Positions 1 through 6,952 are shown, counted from the stretch's first letter. The stretch is 8,583 bases of DNA from AM-2324 sp042091035 (GCA_042091035.1 JBELIG010000135.1:1-8583); one strand, 5' to 3'. Numbers and translations are program-made. The notes: a model not told the origin generated them from the letters alone.

Positions 1-33
1 CTCTCATTTAATTTTTGTCTTAAGAAAGAAATA

Positions 34-738
34 ATGAAAAGATATATTCCACATCGTGTTAAAGTTAGACTGCACCTAATTAGGCGTTTGTGGAGAGATA
101 TCCAAAAGGGTCATTATTATGACTATGCAAAGCAAAGAGATGCCAATCCTGACCTTAAACATGCTTTACAATTAAAACAGGAGCTGAAACCAAATGAGGC
201 AAAAATGCATAATCTGCTAATCGCAATAAAACGCATTGAGTCTATTCAGGTTAATCCCAATGAAATATTCTCTTTTTGGAATGCTGTTGGAAATCCAAAC
301 AGAAAGAATGGTTTCGTAAACAGCCGATCAATAGTCGCAGGTGTATTGCAGGATACAGTGGGCGGTGGTCTGTGCCAATTGTCTGGTCTTATTTACTATT
401 TGAGTTTGCAGGCCAACCTTGAAATTCTTGAGCGGCACAGCCATTCTATGGATATTTATACTGCGGAAACTCGATTTGCGCCGCTCGGTTCAGATGCAAC
501 TGTTGCCTATGGTTATAAGGATTTAAGGATTAGAAATAAATTAAATTATCCGATACGATTTAAATTTTCCATACTTGAGAATGATATAATTATCAATTTG
601 ATGCATCTGAGTCCTATCCAGGAAAGCAAAGTAGAATTTGAAGAAAAGATAACTGGAGAGAATCATGTAGAGGTGTATACAAGTATAAATAATGAACGAG
701 TTACTACATCAAAATACAAAAAGCTTTTTCCCCAATAA
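34..738 (+). CDS. VanW-family protein
   Basis: This is a 234-residue protein of the VanW family, whose biochemical role is not established. The family is named after an accessory gene of vanB-type vancomycin resistance clusters, but is widespread outside them. The hallmark is a central block with NPNEIFSFW (about residues 74-82), then GGGLCQLSGLIYYLSL (110-125), a conserved ERHSHSMD stretch (133-140) and FAPLGSDATVAYGYKDLRIRN (148-168). I see no signal peptide or membrane segment; the N-terminus is basic (MKRYIPHRVKVRLHLIRR), so a cytoplasmic or membrane-peripheral location is inferred. The ATG at 34 follows an A-rich leader with no clear Shine-Dalgarno sequence, which is normal for Bacteroidota. 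No D-Ala-D-Lac ligase, VanH, VanX or two-component gene is nearby, so a resistance role is not supported. Only 33 bases precede it, so its promoter and any operon partner upstream are not visible. Confidence 0.9.
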   Translation: MKRYIPHRVKVRLHLIRRLWRDIQKGHYYDYAKQRDANPDLKHALQLKQELKPNEAKMHNLLIAIKRIESIQVNPNEIFSFWNAVGNPNRKNGFVNSRSIVAGVLQDTVGGGLCQLSGLIYYLSLQANLEILERHSHSMDIYTAETRFAPLGSDATVAYGYKDLRIRNKLNYPIRFKFSILENDIIINLMHLSPIQESKVEFEEKITGENHVEVYTSINNERVTTSKYKKLFPQ

Positions 739-762
739 AATGACTTTATTTTTTATTATTTT
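734..762 (+). terminator. weak AT-only hairpin at the end of the VanW gene
   Basis: AATAAA (734-739) and TTTATT (745-750) form a 6-bp stem with a 5-base loop, followed by a T-rich run (751-762). The stem overlaps the stop codon and has no G-C pairs, so it would be weak. A second short hairpin possibility (AAGC with GCTT, then six Ts) lies around 798-818. Either could end the VanW transcript; both are tentative. Confidence 0.25.
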
Positions 763-840
763 AGATTTGCTTTGGTTTGGGATTAAGGTGTTGTTTTTAA
801 GCGCTTTAAGCTTTTTTAATTTGGGAATAAAGTGATTGGT

Positions 841-1644
841 ATGGATCAGTTTGTAAAGAGTATGTACACCTTATTTATGTCTAGTAATACCTTTGAAAAA
901 GGTGCTGCTTTAGCTTACTACTCCGTTTTTTCAATACTCCCCATGTTGATTTTGGTGATAGCTGTTTTTGGATTTTTCTTTGGTGATAAAGCTGTTTCAG
1001 GAGAGATCTTTGGGCAATTAAAAAATGTTTTAGGTGTAAAAGGTGCAAATCAGATTCAAGATCTCATACAGAATCAGCATACAAATCATAATAACTTGAT
1101 TGCTTCTCTTGTTGGTTTTATAACCTTAGTGCTTAGTGCCTCTGGCATGTTCAATCAAATGCAAAGTGCCTTTAATGATATTTGGCAGGTGCCATTAGCG
1201 GAGTCAAGTGGTGTTTTGACAAATGTAATTCGCCATTTTACGTCTTTCTGTGTCTTGTTATCACTCTTTTTTATCATGATTGCAAGTACGGGTATTCATA
1301 GTTTTATAGCGCATCATTCAAGTAGTATACCAAGTGATTATAGCTTTATATACTGGTTAGAACATCTGCTGTCCTATGTGCTCACAGCAAGCTGTTTTAT
1401 GTTGATGTTTCGCTTTTTGGGTGATGCTGATTTTTCTTGGAAAATATGCGCTGCTGGTGGCTTGTTCACCGCCGTTTTATTCTTAGTGGGTAAAGTAGGC
1501 ATAGGTTATTATCTAAGTTCCTCCACAACGGTAAGTGTATTTGGTTCCGCAAGTATTCTTGCTCTAATAATGGTTTGGGTGTATTATATATCTCAAATTA
1601 TTTTCTTGGGGGCGGTATTTGTAAAAGTTTTGAAAGCCTCTTAG
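841..1644 (+). CDS. YihY/virulence factor BrkB family inner-membrane protein
   Basis: This polytopic inner-membrane protein belongs to the YihY/BrkB family (formerly annotated as ribonuclease BN by mistake); its molecular function is unknown. Family marks are GAALAYYSVFSILPMLI near the N-terminus, QSAFNDIWQV in the middle (family pattern N-x-x-W) and a C-terminal helix block SILALIMVWVYYISQIIFLGAVF. About six hydrophobic segments are visible. In the family the last block normally reads GAEF; here it is GAVF, so the usual acidic residue is replaced by Val. A GTG at 832 is in frame three codons upstream and would give 270 residues; I prefer the ATG at 841 (267 residues), though GGGAATAAAG just before the GTG keeps that start possible. 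TAGATTTG at 762-769 matches the Bacteroidota -7 element, but no TTG lies at the right distance upstream, so the promoter is uncertain. Confidence 0.88.
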   Translation: MDQFVKSMYTLFMSSNTFEKGAALAYYSVFSILPMLILVIAVFGFFFGDKAVSGEIFGQLKNVLGVKGANQIQDLIQNQHTNHNNLIASLVGFITLVLSASGMFNQMQSAFNDIWQVPLAESSGVLTNVIRHFTSFCVLLSLFFIMIASTGIHSFIAHHSSSIPSDYSFIYWLEHLLSYVLTASCFMLMFRFLGDADFSWKICAAGGLFTAVLFLVGKVGIGYYLSSSTTVSVFGSASILALIMVWVYYISQIIFLGAVFVKVLKAS

Positions 1645-1696
1645 TTGATTGGATTGTTATAAATATTCATATATTAAAGTAATTGTTTTATTGGCT

Positions 1697-1725
1697 AAGA
1701 ATTGATTTAGATTTTCAATTCTTTT
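1697..1725 (+). terminator. 9-bp perfect hairpin between the BrkB and DUF6090-like genes
   Basis: AAGAATTGA (1697-1705) pairs perfectly with TCAATTCTT (1715-1723) across a 9-base loop, and a few more T residues follow. It lies 52 bases after the BrkB-family stop and 29 bases before the next ATG (1755). It could terminate the upstream transcript or be a leader structure of the downstream gene. The short T tract makes it a moderate terminator candidate only. Confidence 0.45.
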
Positions 1726-1754
1726 ACTCCTGTATCCTGTTAATCTTTCATTAT

Positions 1755-2447
1755 ATGAAGTCTTTGAATTGGAAAAAGTATGCATTTGAGTTCCTTTCGA
1801 TTTTTATAGCTATTCTTGCAGCTTTCGCCTTGGATAATTGGAATGATGATAGAAATGATAGGGTAGCCGAAGCAAAAATATTGACGGAGATACTCAATGG
1901 ATTAGAAAAGGATAAGGAAGATGTTGCCATTAATATATTAGGTCATGAACTTGGAATAAAGGCCTGTGCTTATTGGAGAAATATCACAAGAAATCAGCCA
2001 TACAAATCAGATTCCTTGGGTCAATACTATATTCTTTTGACAAGAGATTTTGTCTCCATACAAAATACTACTGGATACGAAACTTTGAAGTCTAGAGGAC
2101 TTGAATTGGTAGAAAATGATTCCTTAAGGGAACGGATTGTGACGCTTTATGAGTATGACTATCAAGCTATAAGGAAGCTAGAGGAGGAGTATGGGGAAAT
2201 GCAATTTCATGAAAATTATTTTGAGCTAATGAATACTGTCTTTTTGCCATATATGCAATTTGACTCAATTGGCTCTTTGAGCAGTATTGAATATCCTTTA
2301 GATCTAGAACGGAATGAGGAGAACCTATTGCTAAGCCATCTTTGGAAAATCGAATACAATAGGAATTTTATTTTGAGAGAATACCAAAAGGTTGAAAAGA
2401 AAATTCTTGCTTTGAAAGCAGATTTAAATCTTGTTTTGAAGCAATAA
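1755..2447 (+). CDS. DUF6090-like membrane-anchored protein, function unknown
   Basis: This 230-residue protein has one N-terminal membrane segment (about residues 10-27, FEFLSIFIAILAAFAL) directly followed by DNWNDDRNDR. That layout resembles the Bacteroidota DUF6090 proteins, where a short N-terminal helix leads into a (I/L)xNWNExR motif. The rest is hydrophilic, rich in charged residues and probably helical. It includes the stretch GYETLKSRGLELVENDSLRER (about 107-127), which resembles the 'YxxLKxSGxLxLIxNxxLR' region I associate with that family. The topology suggests an inner-membrane anchor with a soluble domain. The frame is open further upstream to a TTG at 1683, but the ATG at 1755 gives the expected family N-terminus, and a strong hairpin (1697-1723) sits in the extra part, so the longer form is unlikely. 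Its function is unknown, and the assignment to DUF6090 comes from recalled motifs rather than a search. Confidence 0.72.
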   Translation: MKSLNWKKYAFEFLSIFIAILAAFALDNWNDDRNDRVAEAKILTEILNGLEKDKEDVAINILGHELGIKACAYWRNITRNQPYKSDSLGQYYILLTRDFVSIQNTTGYETLKSRGLELVENDSLRERIVTLYEYDYQAIRKLEEEYGEMQFHENYFELMNTVFLPYMQFDSIGSLSSIEYPLDLERNEENLLLSHLWKIEYNRNFILREYQKVEKKILALKADLNLVLKQ

Positions 2448-2496
2448 ATTGTGCCCTTGCCTTTGGGTATCAGCAGCTTTACTTTAAAAATTGAAA

Positions 2497-2532
2497 CCTC
2501 TTGATATAAGCCTTGTTAAAGAGGATTAGGCT
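2497..2532 (+). other. interlocking inverted repeats upstream of the DUF1826 gene
   Basis: CCTCTT (2497-2502) is complementary to AAGAGG (2519-2524), and AGCCT (2509-2513) is complementary to AGGCT (2528-2532). The second left arm lies inside the loop of the first stem, which is the arrangement of an H-type pseudoknot or of two competing hairpins. It lies in the 195-base gap 2448-2642, about 110 bases before the DUF1826 start. Stems this short can occur by chance, and nothing else in the gap is recognisable. Confidence 0.25.
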
Positions 2533-2642
2533 GAATTTGTATCTAATATTAGACTTTCTTTAGCTTCACTGTTTAAACGCGCGATGCTATTCTTTGTATG
2601 GCTAATTAGGTAAAACTGACACAAGCTATTTACAGAAATATT

Positions 2643-3173
2643 ATGCAGAACAAGGCAATCATTAAAAGTTGGCAAAGTGGGAATGATTTGTCAGTCCTAA
2701 ACTCCATCCATTTATATGCTGTCAATATTGCAATCTTTGATAGAGACATAAGTAATCTTGAGCAAGAAATTGAAGCAATGCTTTTGCAGGGTATAACTTT
2801 TAAAGCGAGTGGTTCTATTTCTGATATTTTAAGCACACTTGAAGGAGAGGCGAAATTTAAAGGAGATTATTTAATGAAGGATATCCGTATGCTTCTAGAG
2901 TGTTTTAGAGATCTTTCTAAGCTTGATAGTTTCAGGTTATTTTTTGCGACTGTGCAGTCAGATATGTGCCGTAGATTTCACACGGATATGAACGATTTAA
3001 GGTTGCTTTGTAAGTACTGTGGTCCAGGAACATTGTGGCTTGATGAAGGTAATGTAAATCGGAAAGCGCTCACAGCCTTAGAGCCTAATGAAAGAATAGT
3101 AGTAGATGAATATAAGATCAAACAAGCATCAACTGGTGATGTATTAGTTTTGAAAGGTGAAGTAAGAAAATGA
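2643..3173 (+). CDS. DUF1826-family protein, apparently C-terminally truncated
   Basis: This 176-residue protein has the marks of DUF1826: CRRFHTDMNDLRLLCKYCGP (about residues 109-128), then GTLWLDEGNVNRKAL and GDVLVLKGE near the end. The function of the family is not established; members in Proteobacteria are often linked to zinc/CobW-type loci. From memory, family members continue after 'LLKGE' for some 30-40 residues, including a GLVHRSP-like block and a final hydrophobic strand. Here the frame stops four residues after KGE (VRK then TGA), and no HRSP-like block appears in any forward frame downstream. The missing His together with HTD (residues 113-115) could form a metal site, so loss of the tail may inactivate it; this is inference. 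The start is ATG 2643, with an A-rich leader. A small stem (AAAAG/CTTTT, 3192-3204) follows the stop. Confidence 0.72.
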   Translation: MQNKAIIKSWQSGNDLSVLNSIHLYAVNIAIFDRDISNLEQEIEAMLLQGITFKASGSISDILSTLEGEAKFKGDYLMKDIRMLLECFRDLSKLDSFRLFFATVQSDMCRRFHTDMNDLRLLCKYCGPGTLWLDEGNVNRKALTALEPNERIVVDEYKIKQASTGDVLVLKGEVRK

Positions 3174-3393
3174 AGCTAAAAATCAATTCATAAAAGCTAC
3201 TTTTTGGTTTAATCCAATCAGTTTTTTCCAAAATAAATTCAATTCAATTGCTCAAACCCATTATGATGATTATCAACTATACAGAGACGAAATTCAGTTC
3301 AAGGTAGATGATCATTTGAAAATGATGGTAATGGACACTTGGAATGCGGTAAAGGTCGATGAAGGTCGATTCACTGAATATACGCAGCTTTAG
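3166..3393 (+). pseudogene. open frame without a good start; possible gene remnant after DUF1826
   Basis: Between the stop at 3173 and the convergent iron operon, the frame beginning at 3166 (just after a TAA at 3163-3165) stays open for 75 codons to a TAG at 3391-3393. Its translation looks protein-like: TFWFNPISFFQNKF, then THYDDYQLYRDEIQFKVDDHL and WNAVKVDEGRFTEYTQL. The first in-frame ATG comes only near the C-terminal third, so as it stands it is not a normal gene. I do not recognise the family. It could be a decayed gene, a frameshifted tail whose start has been lost, or chance. A 10-bp tandem duplication (unit AAGGTCGATG, from 3352) lies near its end and would itself shift the frame. 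Apart from this and the inverted repeat at 3407-3452, I see nothing in the 324-base gap. Confidence 0.3.
3352..3370. repeat. 10-bp tandem duplication
   Basis: AAGGTCGAT occurs at 3352-3360 and again at 3362-3370, separated by one G, so the unit AAGGTCGATG is almost fully doubled. Ten bases is not a multiple of three, so gain or loss of one copy changes the reading frame of the possible gene remnant that contains it. Confidence 0.7.
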
Positions 3394-3406
3394 AAAATGA
3401 AATGCA

Positions 3407-3452
3407 CTTTCCTCTGCTACTGATATTGAATTATATTGTCGGCAGAGGAAAG
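3407..3452. terminator. 11-bp perfect inverted repeat between convergent units
   Basis: CTTTCCTCTGC (3407-3417) is the exact reverse complement of GCAGAGGAAAG (3442-3452), with a 24-base AT-rich loop. It lies 45 bases beyond the stop of the ATPase gene on the - strand and just after the possible remnant on the + strand, the usual place for a two-way terminator. T-rich flanks are modest on both strands (GTTTCTATC on +, TGCATTTCATTTTC on -), and the loop is long. Termination is therefore likely but not certain; a small mobile repeat is an alternative. Confidence 0.5.
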
Positions 3453-3497
3453 GTTTCTATCAGATTTGCAGGATCAATTCGAATAAAGTATTGCTCT

Positions 3498-4259
3498 TTA
3501 TTTAGGAATCATGGACAAAATAGTCTCTGCAGATCGTTTTAACTCCTCCATATTCTCTTTGACGTACTTGTCTTTTACTGCTTTAAAAATATCAGTAATT
3601 GCAGACTGTCGGACTATTTTTCCGTCTTTCAAGAATATGATTTCGTCGGCAATATCCATTGCATCATAAATATCATGGGTGATGAATATCATTGATAATC
3701 CAAGATCTTTGATTAGTCTTTTAATCTCGTGTCTTAGTTCAGATTTAAGATTTGTGTCCAGATTGGAGAATGGTTCATCAAGTAAAAGAAGATCTGGCTC
3801 GCGCACTAAAGATCGAGCAATGGCGACTCTCTGTTCCTGTCCTCCGCTCAACTCTGAGGGGAAACGATCCTCATAACCCTCCAGCCTTACTGCTTTTAGC
3901 ATTTGCTCAATTTTGGAATGACTTCCTGGGGCTAAGCCAAAAGCAATATTTTCTTTAACTCGAAGGTGTGGGAAGAGCGCAAAGTCTTGAAAAACCAGCC
4001 CTACTGATCTTTTTTGAGGGCTTAGATGTATCTGATCATTGCATAGGATTTGGTCACCCATATTTATTTGGCCCTGATCGGATCTTTCGAGCCCAGCGAT
4101 GAGCTTTAGAAGGGTAGATTTACCACTTCCACTTTCTCCTACCACTGCACAAATTTTGCCACTTTCCAATTTGTATGAAAAGTCTTTTAAGGCAAAAATC
4201 TTCTTATCGTAAGACTTGCTTAGTTCTTCAATCTGAAGAATGTATTTATCTGTTCCCAT
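3498..4259 (-). CDS. fbpC: Ferric iron ABC transporter, ATP-binding protein (FbpC-like, short form)
   Basis: This 253-residue nucleotide-binding subunit would power the iron importer encoded just upstream. All catalytic motifs are intact: Walker A GESGSGKST (41-49), Q-loop Gln at 91 in VFQDFALFPHL, signature LSGGQ (137-141), Walker B LLLLDEP (157-163), D-loop SNLD (165-168) and switch His at 195 (FITHD). The sequence fits the Fe3+/spermidine/sulfate importer group. It is about 100 residues shorter than typical FbpC or PotA (about 350), since the C-terminal TOBE-like regulatory part is missing; the frame ends cleanly, so this looks like a natural short form. The ATG is at 4259 and the permease stop TGA ends one base before it (TGATATG), pointing to translational coupling. 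Substrate assignment rests mainly on its neighbours. It is the last gene of the operon, with a candidate terminator downstream. Confidence 0.92.
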   Translation of the reverse strand: MGTDKYILQIEELSKSYDKKIFALKDFSYKLESGKICAVVGESGSGKSTLLKLIAGLERSDQGQINMGDQILCNDQIHLSPQKRSVGLVFQDFALFPHLRVKENIAFGLAPGSHSKIEQMLKAVRLEGYEDRFPSELSGGQEQRVAIARSLVREPDLLLLDEPFSNLDTNLKSELRHEIKRLIKDLGLSMIFITHDIYDAMDIADEIIFLKDGKIVRQSAITDIFKAVKDKYVKENMEELKRSAETILSMIPK

Positions 4260-4260
4260 A

Positions 4261-5892
4261 TCAATTAGAATTCATTTTTGTCCTTCGATTTAGAATGATC
4301 ATCAGTAATCCGATCATAGCCACAAGCAAAAGCGCTGGCCAAGCTGCCTCAACAAGTCGTTCGTCGTCGGCATAGGCATATGCATTTAGTGCTAGTGTGT
4401 TTAAATTGTAAGGCTTTAGAATGAGTGTCAGAGGTAGCTCTTTCATAAGGTCTATAAATACTAGCAAAAAAGTTGATAGTATCACAGGTTTTATGAGGGG
4501 GAAGTCTATTTTAAGCATAGTCCTCCATCTATTGGCACCGAGCAAATAAGAGGACTCGGATAGTCCTTTGCCTAATTTTAAAGAGCTCGCTTCAATAGGA
4601 TTGTAAGCTACTGCCATAAATCTGAAAATATAGGCGTATACAAGTATGAAGCTACTGCCATAAAATAAATAACCGACCTCAAGACCAAGTTGATCTTGAA
4701 AGAAGTTGATGATTTCTTGTGAACTTCGGATAATCCCAATACCGATTATAGCTCCAGGTAATACATATCCAATGGCAGGGATTCGGCTAAAGAAGTTTAG
4801 GCTTTTTATATAATTCCATCGACTTAGATAAAGCAGTACTAATGCAAATAGTAGTATTAGTATGGCTGCAGTAGATGCCAAGGTTACACTCTGGAAAGCT
4901 ACTTCCCAGAGTTCACTGCTATACAGAGCTTCCATGTTTAATGATGCCCAATGTATCAATTGGCCTAAGGGTAAGACTAATCCGAAAAGAATAGGAATAG
5001 AAAGAATAAAATAGGCAACATATTTTCTCCTTCCTTCAAGCTTAATTCTTCTGTCTCCTTTATTTGAAATCTCTTTCATCTTGAATGCATAAGAACGTCG
5101 AGATCGCATCCATCTATTTAGACGCATCAAAGCAAAAACAAGTACGAGTAGTATCGCTGAAAGATAAATAGCTGATGACAGATCTTCTAGTGCGGTCCAA
5201 GTTCTGAATATTCCAGTTGTGAAGGTGTTGATCCCAAAATACTTTGCGGCACCGTAGTCATTTAGTACTTCCATAAAGACTAAAAACAAAGATGCAATAA
5301 GTGCTGGATAGGCCATTGGGAGCGCTACCTTGAAGAAATATTTGTTTTCATTTGCCCCAAGTAGATAAGCAGCATCTCGAAGTGCGTGTGGGTAGTTTGA
5401 AAACATTGCCCTAAGGCTAGCATATACATAAGGATATAGAGAAATACTCAAGACCCAGATGAGTCCAGGCGTATTCATGAACTCAATTTTTTGAAGCTCA
5501 AATCCCAATTGCTGTAAAACTAAGATCAGACTTCCTCCATTTCCAAAAAGGCCGACATAGGTATATGCTACAATGTAAGAAGGTATTGCAAGGGGCATAT
5601 AGAGTAGCCAGCTGATTAGCTTTCTATATTTAAAGTCATATTTACTTACGATCCATGCTGTAGAGACTCCTAGTATACTGCAGATTATGCCCGTTCCAAG
5701 CAGTAAATAAACGGAATTGGAAATATACTCTAACAGAAAGTATTCAAGGATATGGTTCCACATATCTCCAACACCATCGAAGAGGTTTATCCCGATTGAA
5801 AAGAGAGGAATACCTAAAAGAATACCCATGGTCACCATCAATAGGGACCATGGGCTTATATCTCTTTTTATATGTCTCCAACGAGATCGCAT
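4261..5892 (-). CDS. fbpB: Ferric iron ABC transporter, fused two-domain permease (FbpB-like)
   Basis: This 543-residue inner-membrane permease contains two tandem transport domains of about six membrane segments each, joined by a basic linker (about 258-290). A single chain thus supplies the channel that usually needs two subunits, as in FbpB and SfuB. Each half has an EAA-type loop that docks on the ATPase: LRDAAYLLGAN followed by FKVALPMAYPAL (171-198), and IEASSLKLGKGLSESSYLLGAN followed by MLKIDFPLIKPV (433-470). Two stretches are characteristic of Fe3+ permeases in this family: MEVLNDYGAAKYFGINTFTTG (207-227) and DLMKELPLTLILKPYNLNTLA (481-501). The length is normal for the group. The ATG at 5892 follows the binding-protein stop by seven bases, and the ATPase begins one base after this gene's own stop, so all three are surely co-transcribed. 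Confidence 0.93.
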   Translation of the reverse strand: MRSRWRHIKRDISPWSLLMVTMGILLGIPLFSIGINLFDGVGDMWNHILEYFLLEYISNSVYLLLGTGIICSILGVSTAWIVSKYDFKYRKLISWLLYMPLAIPSYIVAYTYVGLFGNGGSLILVLQQLGFELQKIEFMNTPGLIWVLSISLYPYVYASLRAMFSNYPHALRDAAYLLGANENKYFFKVALPMAYPALIASLFLVFMEVLNDYGAAKYFGINTFTTGIFRTWTALEDLSSAIYLSAILLVLVFALMRLNRWMRSRRSYAFKMKEISNKGDRRIKLEGRRKYVAYFILSIPILFGLVLPLGQLIHWASLNMEALYSSELWEVAFQSVTLASTAAILILLFALVLLYLSRWNYIKSLNFFSRIPAIGYVLPGAIIGIGIIRSSQEIINFFQDQLGLEVGYLFYGSSFILVYAYIFRFMAVAYNPIEASSLKLGKGLSESSYLLGANRWRTMLKIDFPLIKPVILSTFLLVFIDLMKELPLTLILKPYNLNTLALNAYAYADDERLVEAAWPALLLVAMIGLLMIILNRRTKMNSN

Positions 5893-5899
5893 TCTATTA

Positions 5900-6952
5900 T
5901 TATTTCCAGTTTACCTCATCGAACTTAATAACAGCTTCTTTATTAAGCTCGCCAAGTTTGTTCAAAGGTAATTTATCTTCAACAAAACTTCCCCAAGATT
6001 TAAGTAAATCTGATTGCTCTGCCTCTGGATTGACTGGATATTCATAGTTCGCTTCAGCGAAACGTTCTTGAACATCTTTTGAAAGCAGATATTCCATGAA
6101 CATAATCGCATTCTCTTTATGAGGCGCGTATTTAGCTAATCCTATTCCGGATACATTTATATGTGCACCTCGGTCTTCCTGATTAGGGAAGAAAACACCA
6201 ACAGCTTGACCTGCTGCAACTTCCATTGAATCTTTGGAATTTAATAGTTTACCTAGGTAGTAGGTGTTTACAATTGCAACTTCACCCTCTCCAGCTAAAA
6301 TAGCTTTAACCTGATCTCTATCGTTTCCTTTAGGGTCTCTAGCAAAATTATTAACCATTCCTGCAGCCCATTCTTTAGCAGTATCTGGACCGAGATTGGC
6401 AATTAATGAAGCCATTAAAGACTGGTTATAGATATTGCCAGAAGATCTGATCAATACTTTGTTATTCCACTTTTCATTGGTTAGATCTTCGTATGTAGAT
6501 AGATCTTCAGTGCTTACTTTCTCTTTATCGTAAACAATTACACGTGCTCTCTTTGTAAGGCCAAACCAATTGTTATCGGCATCTTTTAGGTATGCTGGAA
6601 CTGTGTTTTGTAAAACCTCTGATTCCGCAGACTGAAGAATACCTTTTGCTTTAGCTCTTACTAAACGACCTGCATCAACTGTAATTAAAACATCTGCTGG
6701 AGACTGGCTACCTTCTGTATCCATTTTCTGAATCAATTCGTCAGCACTTGCCTTAACGACATTGATTTTTATTCCAGTTTGTTCTTCAAAAGCAGAAAAT
6801 ATCTCCTTGTCAGTGTCATAATGACGATGCGTGTAAAGGGTTAACTCTTTTGTTTCTTCAGAATCAGACGCTGTATTTGTCTCATTTGACTTATCGTTAG
6901 CACAAGAAACTGTTGCTAGGGCGATAAGTATATAAAAAATCCTCTTTATCAT
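5900..6952 (-). CDS. fbpA: Ferric iron-binding lipoprotein of an ABC transporter (FbpA/FutA-like)
   Basis: This 350-residue solute-binding protein captures Fe3+ and delivers it to the permease encoded next. The N-terminus is a lipoprotein signal (hydrophobic 4-15, Cys at 17 in TVSC; Thr at -3 is loose for a lipobox but tolerated in Bacteroidota), then a Ser/Glu/Asn-rich linker, so it should be tethered to a membrane facing the periplasm. The mature part starts ELTLYTHRHYDTD. His44-Tyr45 (RHY), Tyr175 (SGNIYNQSL) and Tyr231-Tyr232 (VNTYYLGKLL) match in spacing and context the His plus four Tyr iron ligands known from the cyanobacterial FutA proteins; the paired Tyr is also typical of Neisseria FbpA. 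The residue assignment is by recalled motif, not alignment. It is the first gene of the operon. The ATG at 6952 has an A/T-rich leader without a Shine-Dalgarno sequence, and upstream lie a -7-like element and a 19-bp palindrome. Confidence 0.92.
   Translation of the reverse strand: MIKRIFYILIALATVSCANDKSNETNTASDSEETKELTLYTHRHYDTDKEIFSAFEEQTGIKINVVKASADELIQKMDTEGSQSPADVLITVDAGRLVRAKAKGILQSAESEVLQNTVPAYLKDADNNWFGLTKRARVIVYDKEKVSTEDLSTYEDLTNEKWNNKVLIRSSGNIYNQSLMASLIANLGPDTAKEWAAGMVNNFARDPKGNDRDQVKAILAGEGEVAIVNTYYLGKLLNSKDSMEVAAGQAVGVFFPNQEDRGAHINVSGIGLAKYAPHKENAIMFMEYLLSKDVQERFAEANYEYPVNPEAEQSDLLKSWGSFVEDKLPLNKLGELNKEAVIKFDEVNWK

Noticed and set aside
34..738. VanW homologue as part of a vancomycin resistance cluster
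   Set aside because: No ligase, dehydrogenase, dipeptidase or VanR/VanS genes are present, and lone VanW-family genes are common in bacteria without such resistance.
1683..1754. Longer start (TTG at 1683) for the DUF6090-like gene, adding 24 residues
   Set aside because: It needs a rare start codon, contains a perfect hairpin, and the ATG at 1755 places the membrane helix at the N-terminus as expected for the family.
2630..2836. 68-codon open frame on the - strand
   Set aside because: It lies antisense inside the well-supported DUF1826 gene and shows no family features.
3679..3958. Two overlapping open frames on the + strand
   Set aside because: They are antisense to the conserved ATPase, including its signature and Q-loop region, and read as low-quality Ser/Leu/Arg-rich sequence.
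4175..4375. 66-codon open frame on the + strand
   Set aside because: It spans the ATPase/permease junction on the opposite strand and has no recognisable content.
5717..6047. Two overlapping open frames on the + strand
   Set aside because: Both are antisense to the permease start and the end of the binding protein, both firmly supported by motifs.
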